64,000 nucleotides of DNA from Pseudomonas sp. PD9R (GCF_019200975.1 NZ_JAHTMR010000004.1:62001-126000), one strand, 5' to 3'. Counted from the first letter of the stretch, positions 38,183 through 47,357 are shown. Notes: generated from the sequence alone by a model not told the origin. A program made the numbers and translations.

Positions 38183-39493
38183 ATGACAGACAACAACGAT
38201 AACAACCTGTTTGGCCGCGACTTCTCGCGCCGTGATTTCCTGCGCAGTACTGGCGTTGCCGCCGGTGGTGTCGCGCTGGCGAGCATGCCGTTCAACTTCG
38301 CCATCGGCAGCGAGCGGGTGATCAAGCTTGGCTATGTCAGCCCACAGACCGGGCCCTTGGCGCCTTTTGCGGCGGCCGACAACTACATCATCGAATCGCT
38401 CAAGCAAGCACTGAAAAACACGATCACCGTGGGGGGCAAGGCGTATCGCCTGGAAGTCATCGTCAAGGACAGCCAGTCCAACCCTAACCGCGCGGCTGAA
38501 GTGGCGAGCGAACTGATTCTGTCGGATCAGGTCGACCTGATGCTGGTGTCATCGACCCCGGAAACCACCAATCCGGTCTCCGACCAGTGCGAGATCAACG
38601 AGATCCCTTGCATCTCCACGGTTGCGCCATGGCAGCCATGGTTCTTCACTCGCGGTGGCAAACCCGATCAAGGTTTCGAGTGGACTTACCATTTCTTCTG
38701 GGGGCTGGAGGATGTCATCGGCGCTTATAGTTCGATGTGGGGTGCGATGCCGTTCAACAAAGTCGTCGGCGGCCTGTTCCCTAACGATGGCGACGGCAAT
38801 GCCTGGGGCGATCAGAAGCTCGGGTTCCCGCCGGTGCTGGCGCAAAAGGGCTTTCAACTGATCGATCCCGGTCGCTTCCAGAGCCTGACCGACGACTTCT
38901 CGGCGCAAATCGCCGCGTTCAAAAAGGCTGACGTCGAAATCGTCACCGGCGTGGTCATTCCCCCCGACCTGAGCACCTTCTGGACCCAGGCTCGCCAGCA
39001 GGGCTTCAAACCCAAAGCGGTGTCGGTGGGCAAGGCGCTGCTGTTTCCCACCGCAGTGGAAGCGCTGGGCAAGGCCGGTAACAACCTGTCGACCGAAATC
39101 TGGTGGAGCCCGACGCACCCGTTCAGCTCTTCATTGACCGGCGCCAGTGCCGGGCAACTGGCCCAGGGTTTCACCCAGGCCACCGGCAAGCAGTGGACGC
39201 AACCGCTGGGCTTCGTGCACGCGCTGTTCGAACTGGCGGTGGACATCCTCCAGCGCACCGAAGAAATCGGTAACCCGAGTGCCGTGCGCGAGGCCTTGGT
39301 CAAAACCAACCTCAACACCGTGGTCGGGCCGATCAACTGGCATGGCGGGCCGGTGAAAAACGTCGCCAAGACGCCACTGGTCAGTGGCCAATGGCGACTG
39401 GGCAAAGACAACAAATACGACCTGATCGTGACCAGCAATGCCACCGCACCGGCGATCCCGCTGGGCGGTGAGATGCAGGCCATTACGTATTGA
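38183..39493 (+). CDS. Tat-exported amide/urea-type substrate-binding protein
   Basis: 436-residue periplasmic binding protein of the branched-chain amino acid/amide/urea (peripla_BP_6) type. A twin-arginine signal is clear (FSRRDFLRSTGVAAGGVALAS). Mature motifs are IKLGYVSPQTGPLAPFAAAD, LILSDQVDLMLVSSTPETT and VSDQCEINEIPCISTVAPW. It starts the Liv-type ABC operon; GGAGTTC precedes the ATG at 38183. The next gene is an ATPase rather than a permease, 25 bases away. Ligand unassigned. Confidence 0.88.
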   Translation: MTDNNDNNLFGRDFSRRDFLRSTGVAAGGVALASMPFNFAIGSERVIKLGYVSPQTGPLAPFAAADNYIIESLKQALKNTITVGGKAYRLEVIVKDSQSNPNRAAEVASELILSDQVDLMLVSSTPETTNPVSDQCEINEIPCISTVAPWQPWFFTRGGKPDQGFEWTYHFFWGLEDVIGAYSSMWGAMPFNKVVGGLFPNDGDGNAWGDQKLGFPPVLAQKGFQLIDPGRFQSLTDDFSAQIAAFKKADVEIVTGVVIPPDLSTFWTQARQQGFKPKAVSVGKALLFPTAVEALGKAGNNLSTEIWWSPTHPFSSSLTGASAGQLAQGFTQATGKQWTQPLGFVHALFELAVDILQRTEEIGNPSAVREALVKTNLNTVVGPINWHGGPVKNVAKTPLVSGQWRLGKDNKYDLIVTSNATAPAIPLGGEMQAITY

Positions 39494-39518
39494 TCGCGCA
39501 ACAACAAGCAGGTGCACC

Positions 39519-40244
39519 ATGCAACAGCCACTTCTGCAAATGACCGATGTGCACAAAAGCTACGGTTCGGTGAAGGTCACGGACGCCATTGATCTGACCC
39601 TGCAACCGGGTGAAGCCTTGGGCATCATCGGCCCCAACGGCGCGGGTAAAAGCACGCTGTTCAACCTGATCGCCGGCGGCGTGGCGGCCGACAAAGGCAC
39701 GATCCATTTCGAAGGCCGCAATGTCACTCAAGTGCCGGTGTTCAAGCGTTGTCAGCAAGGCATCGGGCGCTCCCATCAGATCCCGCATCCGTTCGTGAAA
39801 ATGACCGTGTTCGAGAACCTGCTGGTGGGCGCGACCTTCGGTGCGAAATTGCGCGACAAGGAAGCCAGCCAATGGTGCGCACAAACGCTGGAGCTGACCG
39901 GCCTGATGCGCAAGGCCAACGTGCTGGCCGGTTCGCTGACCTTGCTCGACCGCAAGCGCCTGGAAATGGCCCGCGCCCTGTCGACCCGACCGCGCCTGCT
40001 GTTGCTGGACGAAATCGCCGGCGGCCTGACCGAACCGGAATGCCTGGCGCTGGTGGAAACCATTCAGGGCATCCACAAGTCCGGTGTCGCGATCATCTGG
40101 ATCGAGCACATCGTGCACGCCTTGCTGGCAGTGGTCAGCCGCCTGACGGTGATTAACTTCGGTGCCAAGCTGGCCGAAGGCGAGCCGCGCAGCGTCATGG
40201 CCGACCCACGGGTCCAGGACATTTACATGGGCATCGGGAGCTGA
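39519..40244 (+). CDS. ABC ATPase, LivG type
   Basis: 241-residue ATPase with Walker A GPNGAGKST, Walker B LLLDEIAGGL and the H-loop WIEHIVHALL. The signature region reads LTLLDRKRLEMARAL, the LivG variant of LSGGQ where the canonical LSGGQ is degenerate. FKRCQQGIGRSHQIPHPF is also typical of LivG. It energises the import system together with the LivF-type ATPase that follows three bases later. Confidence 0.9.
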   Translation: MQQPLLQMTDVHKSYGSVKVTDAIDLTLQPGEALGIIGPNGAGKSTLFNLIAGGVAADKGTIHFEGRNVTQVPVFKRCQQGIGRSHQIPHPFVKMTVFENLLVGATFGAKLRDKEASQWCAQTLELTGLMRKANVLAGSLTLLDRKRLEMARALSTRPRLLLLDEIAGGLTEPECLALVETIQGIHKSGVAIIWIEHIVHALLAVVSRLTVINFGAKLAEGEPRSVMADPRVQDIYMGIGS

Positions 40245-40247
40245 CGC

Positions 40248-40940
40248 ATGCTGACCATTGAAAAACTCTGCGCCGGCTACGGCGATTTCCAGGCACTGTT
40301 CGATATCAGCCTGACCCTTGAAGCGGGCGAAACCGTGGCGATCATCGGTTCGAATGGCGCGGGCAAATCGACCTTCCTGCGCTCGCTGGCCGGGCTGATC
40401 AAAAACCAGCCCGGCGCTATCACTTTCAAGGGCCAAGCCATCGGCGATCTGGCGGCGAATCAGGTGTTGGAGCGTGGCATCGCCTTGGTGCCGGAAGGTC
40501 GAAAGCTGTTTCCGTCACTGAGTGTCGAGGAAAACCTGCTGATTGGTGCTTATAGCAAACGCCCCGGCCCGTGGACGCTGGCGCGGATCTACCAGCTGTT
40601 TCCAGTGCTGGAAAAACTGCGCAAGCGACCCGGCACCGCACTGTCTGGCGGCCAGCAGCAAATGGTCGCGATTGGTCGAGGCCTGATGGCCAACCCGCAC
40701 CTGCTGTTGTGCGACGAAATCAGCCTGGGGCTGGCACCGACCACGATCAAGGACATCTACGCCGCGCTGCCTTCGATCAAGGCCGATGGCACCACGGTGA
40801 TTCTCGTCGAGCAGGACATCAATCAGGCGCTGAGTGTCTGCGACCGTTTCTATTGCTTCCAGGAAGGGCGCGTGTCCCTCACCGGTCGCCCAGGGGATGC
40901 GGACAAAGCACAAATCAAAGCCGCGTACTTCGGGATATAG
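40248..40940 (+). CDS. ABC ATPase, LivF type
   Basis: 230-residue ATPase with Walker A GSNGAGKSTF, signature ALSGGQQQMVAIGRGLM and Walker B LLLCDEISLGLAP; ERGIALVPEGRKLFPSLSVEENL is the LivF marker. It stands directly after the LivG-type gene. Together they form the nucleotide-binding pair of this importer. Confidence 0.92.
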   Translation: MLTIEKLCAGYGDFQALFDISLTLEAGETVAIIGSNGAGKSTFLRSLAGLIKNQPGAITFKGQAIGDLAANQVLERGIALVPEGRKLFPSLSVEENLLIGAYSKRPGPWTLARIYQLFPVLEKLRKRPGTALSGGQQQMVAIGRGLMANPHLLLCDEISLGLAPTTIKDIYAALPSIKADGTTVILVEQDINQALSVCDRFYCFQEGRVSLTGRPGDADKAQIKAAYFGI

Positions 40941-40942
40941 AG

Positions 40943-41806
40943 ATGGAATGGCTCAATACTTTGCTTCAAGGCGTATTGCTCGGTGGCCTGTACGCGATGT
41001 TCGCGGTCGGGCTGTCGCTGATGTTCGGCATCATGCGCCTGGTCAACATCGCCCACGGTGACTTCATCGTGCTGGCGTCGTACTTGGCGTTGATGGTGGT
41101 CAATCATTTGGGGTTCAGCCCACTGGCGAGCCTGCTGATCGTGGTGCCGCTGATGTTCGGGTTCGGCTATCTGCTGCAACGGCTGTTACTCAACCGAACG
41201 CTGGGCACGGATATTCTGCCGCCGCTGCTGGTGACCTTCGGCCTGTCGATCATCGTGCAAAACGTGTTGCTGGAATTCTTCAGCGCCGACAGCCAGAAAC
41301 TGTCCCAGGGTGACCTTGAAGTCGCCAGTGTCGGTTTCGGCAGCCTGAGCGTCGGCGTCATGCCGCTGATCGTGTTTTGCAGTGCCTTGCTGATCATCGG
41401 CGGCCTGCAATTGCTGTTCTACAAAACCTCCGTGGGCCGGGCGTTTCGCGCCACTTCCGATGACCAGCACACTGCGCGGCTGATGGGCGTGAATAACGCG
41501 CACATCTTCGGTCTGGCCATGGCGCTGGCGATGGCGGTGGTGTCGATTGCCGGGGTGTTTCTGGCGATTCGTACCAGCTTCGACCCGACGGTGGGGCCGG
41601 CGCGTCTGTTGTACGGGTTCGAAGCGGTGATCATCGGTGGCCTGGGCAGCCTGTGGGGCACTTTGGCCGGCGGGGTGATTCTGGGTGTCGCCCAGGCGAT
41701 CGGGGCAAAAATCGATCCCGGCTGGCAGATCCTCGCCGGCCATCTTGTGTTTCTGCTGATCCTGGTCGTGCGCCCGCGTGGCCTGTTCCCCCGGAGTGTC
41801 GACTGA
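40943..41806 (+). CDS. ABC permease, LivH type
   Basis: 287-residue branched-chain-type permease. It has the LivH start (LLQGVLLGGLYAMFAVGLSLMFG, MRLVNIAHGDFIVL) and FRATSDDQHTARLMGVN for ATPase contact, then FEAVIIGGLGSLWGTLAGGVILG. Two bases after the LivF gene. Its stop overlaps the next start (TGATG). Confidence 0.92.
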   Translation: MEWLNTLLQGVLLGGLYAMFAVGLSLMFGIMRLVNIAHGDFIVLASYLALMVVNHLGFSPLASLLIVVPLMFGFGYLLQRLLLNRTLGTDILPPLLVTFGLSIIVQNVLLEFFSADSQKLSQGDLEVASVGFGSLSVGVMPLIVFCSALLIIGGLQLLFYKTSVGRAFRATSDDQHTARLMGVNNAHIFGLAMALAMAVVSIAGVFLAIRTSFDPTVGPARLLYGFEAVIIGGLGSLWGTLAGGVILGVAQAIGAKIDPGWQILAGHLVFLLILVVRPRGLFPRSVD

Positions 41807-42840
41807 TGAATGCGTTAAATAATCCCGCGCTCGACTATCGCGTACAACGCATGACCACCAGCAGCACGGTCGGGCTGTCATTGCTGGGTTTGTGCGTATT
41901 GGTGTTGATCAGTGCGCCGTTGTGGGCGGACCGTGCAAGCCTGCGGCTGGTGGTGGAATTCGCCTATTACCTGGCCTTGGCGCAGATGTGGAATTTGCTC
42001 GCGGGCTACGCCGGCATGGTCTCGGTCGGGCAACAGGCGTTCGTCGGTCTGGGTGGCTATCTATTGTTTTTGTTAGCCAGCCAATTCGGCATCCCGCCAT
42101 TGTTCGCGGTTTTACTCTCGGGCGTACTGGTGGCGTTGTTGGCAATTCCCACGGCGTTGATCGTGTTCCGGCTGCGCGGCGCCTATTTCGCCATTGGTAC
42201 CTGGGTGGTGGCAGAAGTTTTTCGCCTGGGTTTGGCGCAGATGAGCAGCCTTGGTGGCGGCTCGGGGCAAAGTCTGCCGGCAGCGATTGTGCGGCAGATC
42301 GGCAATGACCGGGACGGCCGCGAAACGCTGATCTACTTCACCGCGCTGGCCATCGCCATCGGCGCGGTGGCCGTGGTGTTCTTTCTGCTGCGCTCGCGAC
42401 AGGGACTGGCGCTGGCATCGATTCGCGATTCGGAACCGGCGTCCGGCAGCCTGGGGGTCGACACGTTCCGCACCAAGCTGATGGTGTATGTGCTGGCCGC
42501 CGGTTGCACCGGCGTGGTTGGCGCACTGATCTTCCTGCAAAAACTGCGAATCTCGCCGGATGCGGCGTTCAACCTGCAGGACTGGACGGCAGTGGTGATC
42601 TTCATCGTCATCATCGGCGGCATCGGCACGCTGGAGGGGCCGCTGATCGGCACGTTGATCTACTTCGTGTTGCGCGGCTGCCTGGCGCAGTACGGCGCGG
42701 TGTACATGATCATCTTGGGTCTGGTCGCCGTGGTGATGATGCTCAAGGCGCCGCAAGGCGTATGGGGGCTGATCAGCGAACGGCTGGGCTGGCAGGTGTT
42801 CCCGATGCAGCGACGGCTGTCGGTGCCGCCCAAGCCATAA
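41806..42840 (+). CDS. ABC permease, LivM type
   Basis: 344-residue LivM-like permease, coupled to livH by overlap. Diagnostic segments are MWNLLAGYAGMVSVGQQAFVG, GLALASIRDSEPASGSLGVD and IIGGIGTLEGPLIGTLIYF. It completes the Liv-type importer of binding protein, two ATPases and two permeases. A family A repeat follows 27 bases after the stop, before the LysR gene. Confidence 0.92.
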   Translation: MNALNNPALDYRVQRMTTSSTVGLSLLGLCVLVLISAPLWADRASLRLVVEFAYYLALAQMWNLLAGYAGMVSVGQQAFVGLGGYLLFLLASQFGIPPLFAVLLSGVLVALLAIPTALIVFRLRGAYFAIGTWVVAEVFRLGLAQMSSLGGGSGQSLPAAIVRQIGNDRDGRETLIYFTALAIAIGAVAVVFFLLRSRQGLALASIRDSEPASGSLGVDTFRTKLMVYVLAAGCTGVVGALIFLQKLRISPDAAFNLQDWTAVVIFIVIIGGIGTLEGPLIGTLIYFVLRGCLAQYGAVYMIILGLVAVVMMLKAPQGVWGLISERLGWQVFPMQRRLSVPPKP

Positions 42841-42866
42841 CGGGGTGGATGTAAAACCACAAACCC

Positions 42867-42964
42867 TGTAGGAGCTGCCGAAGGTTCGGGCCGCGTTCGG
42901 ACGATCTTTTGATTTTGTTTTTTAGAGCAAGATCAAAAGATCGCAGTCTTCGACAGCTCCTACA
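42867..42964. repeat. Family A repeat with one disrupted arm
   Basis: Left arm TGTAGGAGCTGCCGAAGG is interrupted by TTCGGGCCGCGTTCGGA in place of the usual CTGCG; right arm is near-normal (GATCGCAGtCTTCGaCAGCTCCTACA). The two arms no longer pair fully. Confidence 0.8.
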
Positions 42965-43023
42965 GGGGACGGGGGGCAAAAATATCTGCAGTGGAGTGCG
43001 AGGTGCCGACAGGCTAACCTCGC

Positions 43024-43039
43024 TGTTCATATAAGAACA
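43024..43039. promoter_or_regulatory. Inverted repeat upstream of the LysR gene
   Basis: TGTTCATATAAGAACA (five-base perfect arms) lies 24 bases before the LysR start and is a possible autoregulatory site. It lacks the GTT-N11-AAC spacing of the palindrome at 44120. Confidence 0.35.
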
Positions 43040-43062
43040 AAAACATCCAGAGAGCCTGTCCC

Positions 43063-43992
43063 ATGGATCGTTTACTCAGTGTCGAAGCCTTTGTGCGAGT
43101 GGCCGAAACCGGCAACTTCGCCAGGGCGGCCCAGCAACTGGGGGTGACCCGTTCGGTCATCACCCATCGCATCCAACAGCTGGAACAGTTCGTCAATGCG
43201 CCGCTGTTCCATCGCAGCACACGCCACGTGCGGCTTTCCGAGGTCGGCGAGACCTACTACAAGGAATGCGCGGACATGGTCGCGAGTTTCAATTCGCTGA
43301 CCGAACACATGCGTGAACTACGGGCCAAACCCACCGGCAAACTACGGGTGCAGATGTTGCCGGGGTTTGCCATCGGTCACTTCGGCCGAATGCTGGCCGA
43401 GTTCACCCGGTTGTACCCGGACATTGAAGTCGACGTGATCGTCAATGATCGCGTGGTCGACCCGATCGAAGAAGGCTTCGACGTGGCGTTCCAGATGTTC
43501 CCGCCGATGGCCGAAACCCTGATCGAGCGCAAGCTGTTCAGCGTGCGTCGATTGTTCTGTATGTCGCCCGATTACGCCGGCGAGTTTGGCGTGCCGACCC
43601 ATCCCCAGGAATTGCTGCAACACAAGATCGCCTTGTACGAGGGCTATCCGTCGCGCAATCGCTGGATTTTCACCCGCGAAGATGAACAGGTTGAACTGAG
43701 CCTGCCGGGCCAGGTGCGATCGAATTCGGTGCATTTGCTGCGCGATTACGCCTCGACCGGGGTGTGCATTGTCTGCCTGCCGACGCTAGTGGCCAGCGAT
43801 GACCTGCTCAGCGGGCGGCTGATTCCGGTACTGCCGGAGTACGCGTTGTCATCGTTCAACTTCTCGGCGGTGTACCCCGCGACCCAACGGCGAGCCTTGA
43901 AAGTACGGACGTTGATCGATTTCCTGGTGGAAAATTTCGGCGACGAACCCTGCTGGGACAAGCCATTGCTGGAGCGCGGCTGGATCCGCTGA
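43063..43992 (+). CDS. LysR-family regulator, probable activator of the hydroquinone operon
   Basis: 309-residue LysR regulator of the common length. The winged helix-turn-helix is at about residues 1-60 (VEAFVRVAETGNFARAAQQL, VTRSVITHRIQQLE), followed by the type 2 periplasmic-binding-like effector domain (GKLRVQMLPGFAIGHFGRML). It ends 238 bases upstream of the hydroquinone dioxygenase genes in the same direction. A perfect palindrome with GTT-N11-AAC at 44120 lies upstream of that operon, the motif reported for PnpR of para-nitrophenol degraders. Assignment as regulator of this operon is inference from position. Confidence 0.83.
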   Translation: MDRLLSVEAFVRVAETGNFARAAQQLGVTRSVITHRIQQLEQFVNAPLFHRSTRHVRLSEVGETYYKECADMVASFNSLTEHMRELRAKPTGKLRVQMLPGFAIGHFGRMLAEFTRLYPDIEVDVIVNDRVVDPIEEGFDVAFQMFPPMAETLIERKLFSVRRLFCMSPDYAGEFGVPTHPQELLQHKIALYEGYPSRNRWIFTREDEQVELSLPGQVRSNSVHLLRDYASTGVCIVCLPTLVASDDLLSGRLIPVLPEYALSSFNFSAVYPATQRRALKVRTLIDFLVENFGDEPCWDKPLLERGWIR

Positions 43993-44007
43993 CAAACGCC
44001 GGGCCCC

Positions 44008-44110
44008 TGTAGGAGCTGTCGAGTGCAACGAGGCTGCGATCTTTTGACTTTGTTTTTTTCAAGAGCAAGCTCAAAAGATCGCAGCCTCGTTGCACTCGAC
44101 AGCTCCTACA
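44008..44110. repeat. Palindromic repeat pair, family A, extended co-varying arms
   Basis: Arms TGTAGGAGCTGTCGAGTGCAACGAGG and CCTCGTTGCACTCGACAGCTCCTACA are perfectly complementary across the family-specific extension. Located between the LysR gene and the hydroquinone operon promoter. Confidence 0.87.
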
Positions 44111-44119
44111 CAACTTCCG

Positions 44120-44144
44120 CAGTGTTTGCGTTTCGCAAACACTG
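44120..44144. promoter_or_regulatory. Perfect 25-base palindrome, candidate LysR operator
   Basis: Eleven-base arms CAGTGTTTGCG and CGCAAACACTG around TTT, 86 bases upstream of the hydroquinone dioxygenase small-subunit start. It contains GTT-N11-AAC and a T-N11-A core. The site is likely where the LysR protein at 43063 activates the operon; no U-run follows, so a terminator is unlikely. Confidence 0.6.
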
Positions 44145-44229
44145 TTGTCGCCGGCTCCCTAATTGTTCCGGGATCAGCTCGGACGTACTGTTGGCTCACT
44201 GTTACTACAACAACAAAACGGTGAAAACC

Positions 44230-44724
44230 ATGAGTAGCGCGGCAATCGAAACAGTCTTCGGCTCGTTGGATAAATACAGCAAAGGGTCGGTTGAGCTCAT
44301 CAGCGGCAAGGCCAGCCATTACGCCTTTTCGAACATTTTCGAAGTGGCGGAAAAATCCCTTCCTTACGAAAAAGTCGTGGTCGGCCTCAACCTCGGCTAC
44401 GTCATTGAAACCTTGCGCGCCGAAGGCCAATCGCCTTGGTACACCGCAGCCCACGACGAGTTCGCCATCGTCATGGACGGTGAAGTACGGGTGGACTTCC
44501 TCAAGCTCGATGCACCTTTGAAAGACGGCGAGGGCACTCACCTGGCCGGTGAACAGCCAGCGGGCAAACCGATGGGTTACGTACTGCTCAAGCGCGGCCA
44601 ACAGTGCCTGCTGCCAACCGGCACTGCGTATCGCTTCGAAGCCAGCCGCACGGGCGTGATCCTGCAGCAGACCATCAAAGGCCCCTTGTCGGTCGAGAAG
44701 TGGGCAGACATCTGCTTCAAGTGA
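44230..44724 (+). CDS. pnpC: Hydroquinone 1,2-dioxygenase small subunit
   Basis: 164-residue small (alpha) subunit of the two-component hydroquinone dioxygenase (PnpC/HapC), which with the large subunit cleaves hydroquinone to 4-hydroxymuconic semialdehyde. The chain contains a cupin-type region (YTAAHDEFAIVMDGEVRVDFLKL and VLLKRGQQCLLPTGTAYRFEA). It is followed at 51 bases by the large-subunit gene, and the next three genes complete the pathway in the conserved pnpCDEFG order. The palindrome at 44120 and the LysR gene upstream fit an inducible operon. Confidence 0.87.
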   Translation: MSSAAIETVFGSLDKYSKGSVELISGKASHYAFSNIFEVAEKSLPYEKVVVGLNLGYVIETLRAEGQSPWYTAAHDEFAIVMDGEVRVDFLKLDAPLKDGEGTHLAGEQPAGKPMGYVLLKRGQQCLLPTGTAYRFEASRTGVILQQTIKGPLSVEKWADICFK

Positions 44725-44775
44725 TCAGCATCGCTGCCTCCCACCAAGAGCTATCAAAGAATAAGGAATCCCGTC

Positions 44776-45795
44776 ATGGCCATGCTTGAAACTGCTGCCG
44801 ATACCCAACTGTTTGCCGACGACGAAGTCCAGGCCAGCGCACCCCATGCCGTCACCGGCTACCGCTCATTCAAACTCGGCGCCTTTGAACTGTCGCGCGA
44901 CGAGTATTTCGCCCGTATCACCTGGCCTGCCAAAGGCGAGACCCGCTCGCACCTGATTCCGGTCGACGCCTTTTTGCGCGCCATGATGCGCGACGTGGCC
45001 TGGGGCTTCTTCTATGGCTGGGTCAACTTCGACCACGTCATCGGCACCCGCAACTACTACGGCAAAGTTGACCTGTACGCCGGCACCTTCAATGGCACGC
45101 TCAAGGCCGCGGGCGTCAACTACACCGAAAACTTCGAAACGCCGCTGATCATGGCGACCTTCAAGGCCATCCTGCGCGACTGGACCAACGCCACTTTTGA
45201 CCCGTTCGCCGCGCCGGAAGAAACCGGTACCGCGTTCGGCCGCAAGAACGGTGACAACATCGAAGCCATCGAGCGTTTCCGCATCGCCACCAAGCGCATG
45301 CCGGGCCTGCTGGACGATTCGCCGCTGCGTAACGATTTGCCGATCAATCGCCAGTTCATCGACGTGTCTCAAGATGAGCCGGAAATTCACGCCGCCGAAG
45401 GTTTTGAAGGTCAGCTGCATGCTTTCAGCCTGTTCAAGTACTTGTCGCGCTCCGACGTGACCTGGAACCCATCGGTGACTTCGGTGTGCAAGGCCAGCCT
45501 GTTCTGCCCCACCACTGAAGAATTCATCTTGCCGGTGTTCCATGGCAACGACCGCATTGAGTGGTTCTTGCAGATGTCCGATGAAATCATCTGGGACGTC
45601 GGCGACAAGGACGATGGCAACCCGCGCGCCCGCATCACCATGCGTGCCGGCGATATCTGCGCGATGCCAGCGGACATTCGCCACCAAGGCTACTCGACCA
45701 AACGTTCGATGCTGCTGGTCTGGGAAAACGCCACGCCGAACCTGCCGCAACGCTACGAAAGCGGCGAGCTCAAGCCGTACCCGATCGAGTTCTAA
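44776..45795 (+). CDS. pnpD: Hydroquinone 1,2-dioxygenase large subunit
   Basis: 339-residue catalytic (beta) subunit with non-haem Fe(II). From memory of the published PnpCD structure the ligand set is His256, Asn258, Glu262 and His303; exactly these residues are found here at these positions (VFHGNDRIEWF gives His256, Asn258, Glu262; DIRHQGYS gives His303). This is strong support for both the assignment and the chosen start. It forms the enzyme with the small subunit just upstream. An imperfect GCCCG...CGGGC stem follows the stop at 45809. Confidence 0.92.
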   Translation: MAMLETAADTQLFADDEVQASAPHAVTGYRSFKLGAFELSRDEYFARITWPAKGETRSHLIPVDAFLRAMMRDVAWGFFYGWVNFDHVIGTRNYYGKVDLYAGTFNGTLKAAGVNYTENFETPLIMATFKAILRDWTNATFDPFAAPEETGTAFGRKNGDNIEAIERFRIATKRMPGLLDDSPLRNDLPINRQFIDVSQDEPEIHAAEGFEGQLHAFSLFKYLSRSDVTWNPSVTSVCKASLFCPTTEEFILPVFHGNDRIEWFLQMSDEIIWDVGDKDDGNPRARITMRAGDICAMPADIRHQGYSTKRSMLLVWENATPNLPQRYESGELKPYPIEF

Positions 45796-45885
45796 GACGT
45801 CGTGTCTTGCCCGGCGTCGCGTCGGGCCATGCTCTCAGCACATCATTCAAACACTGCGCCAGCGGCGCGGTGCGAGGAAAATATT

Positions 45886-47349
45886 ATGCAAAATCAGCTC
45901 TATATCGATGGCCGCTTCGTCGATGCGGTTGCCGGCGGCACCATCGACGTCGTGTCGCCCCATGACGGTTCGTTGATCACCCGTATCGCCGCTGCCGAAG
46001 CTGCCGACATCGACCTCGCTGTCGCCGCCGCCAAACGCGCATTTCCGGCCTGGTCTGCCTTGGGCGCCGCCGAACGCGGGCGCTTGTTGCTGAAACTGGC
46101 GGACAAGATCGAAGAATGCAGCGAAGAACTGGCGCAGCTTGAATCCCTGAATACCGGGCACCCGATTCGCGATTCCCGTGGCCTCGACGTACCGCGCACC
46201 GCTGCTTGCTTCCGCTACTTCGGCGGCATGGCCGACAAGATTGAAGGTTCGGTGATTCCAGTGGAAGCCGGGTTCCTCAATTACGTGCAGCGCAAGCCGA
46301 TTGGCGTGGTCGGGCAGATCGTGCCGTGGAATTTCCCGCTGATGTTCACCAGTTGGAAAATGGGTCCGGCGCTGGCGGCGGGTAACACGATTGTTATCAA
46401 ACCCTCGGAAATCACCCCGTTGTCGACCCTACGCATCGTCGAGTTGATGACCGAAGTCGGCTTCCCCAAAGGCGTGGTCAACGTGGTGCCGGGGTACGGC
46501 CACACTGCCGGCCAGGCGCTGGCGGAACACCTCGACGTGGGCAAGATTGCCTTTACCGGTTCGACCGCCACCGGGCGCCGGATTGTTGAAGCGTCGAAGA
46601 GCAACCTCAAGCGCATTCAGCTGGAGCTGGGTGGCAAGGGCGCCAACATTGTGTTCGAAGACGCGAACCTCGAAGCGGCGGTCAACGGCGCGGCCTGGGC
46701 GATCTTCCACAACCAGGGGCAGGCGTGCATCGCCGGCTCGCGACTGATTCTGCATAAAGATATCGCTGACCAGTTCCTTGAGCGGTTCATCGCACTGGCC
46801 AAATCCATTCGCCTGGGCGACCCGATGGACCCCGAAACCGAAATGGGCCCGCTGACCTCGGCGCTGCACCGCGACCGCGTGCTGGCCTATATCGACATCG
46901 CCATCGAGCAGGGCGGCAAGGTCCTCGCGGGCGGCAAGGCGCCGGACGACAAACGATTGGCCAATGGCTTTTATGTCGAGCCAACCGTTGTTGAGGCCAA
47001 GCCCAGTGACCGTGTCTGCCAGGAAGAGGTGTTTGGCCCGTTTGTCACGGTTGTGCGCTTCAGCACCGATGAAGAAGCCCTGGCCATCGCCAATGATTCC
47101 GAGTACGGCCTGGGCAGTGGCCTGTGGACGCAGAACCTGACCCGTGCGCACAAAATGGCCAATGCCATTCATGCCGGCATGTGCTGGATCAACTGCTACA
47201 AACGCGTCAGCCCCGGCAGCCCTTTTGGCGGTGTCGGTCAATCCGGTTATGGCCGTGAGATGGGTTTTGAAGCGATCCACGACTACACCGAGGCCCGTTC
47301 GGTCTGGGTCAATGTCGACGCAAAAATCCCGCCGCACTTCAAACGCTGA
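45886..47349 (+). CDS. pnpE: 4-Hydroxymuconic semialdehyde dehydrogenase
   Basis: 487-residue aldehyde dehydrogenase. Catalytic Cys281 is in NQGQACIAGSR and the catalytic glutamate in LELGGKGAN; GSTATGRRIVEAS forms the cofactor loop. Position after the dioxygenase and before maleylacetate reductase makes 4-hydroxymuconic semialdehyde the expected substrate, giving maleylacetate. The start has GAGGAAA nine bases upstream. Together with the next genes it follows the pnpCDEFG arrangement. Confidence 0.9.
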   Translation: MQNQLYIDGRFVDAVAGGTIDVVSPHDGSLITRIAAAEAADIDLAVAAAKRAFPAWSALGAAERGRLLLKLADKIEECSEELAQLESLNTGHPIRDSRGLDVPRTAACFRYFGGMADKIEGSVIPVEAGFLNYVQRKPIGVVGQIVPWNFPLMFTSWKMGPALAAGNTIVIKPSEITPLSTLRIVELMTEVGFPKGVVNVVPGYGHTAGQALAEHLDVGKIAFTGSTATGRRIVEASKSNLKRIQLELGGKGANIVFEDANLEAAVNGAAWAIFHNQGQACIAGSRLILHKDIADQFLERFIALAKSIRLGDPMDPETEMGPLTSALHRDRVLAYIDIAIEQGGKVLAGGKAPDDKRLANGFYVEPTVVEAKPSDRVCQEEVFGPFVTVVRFSTDEEALAIANDSEYGLGSGLWTQNLTRAHKMANAIHAGMCWINCYKRVSPGSPFGGVGQSGYGREMGFEAIHDYTEARSVWVNVDAKIPPHFKR

Positions 47350-47357
47350 GGCCTGCC

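Noticed and set aside
45809..45827. GCCCG...CGGGC stem between the hydroquinone dioxygenase and dehydrogenase genes
   Set aside because: Short, imperfect and without U-run; not listed as a terminator because the operon clearly continues.
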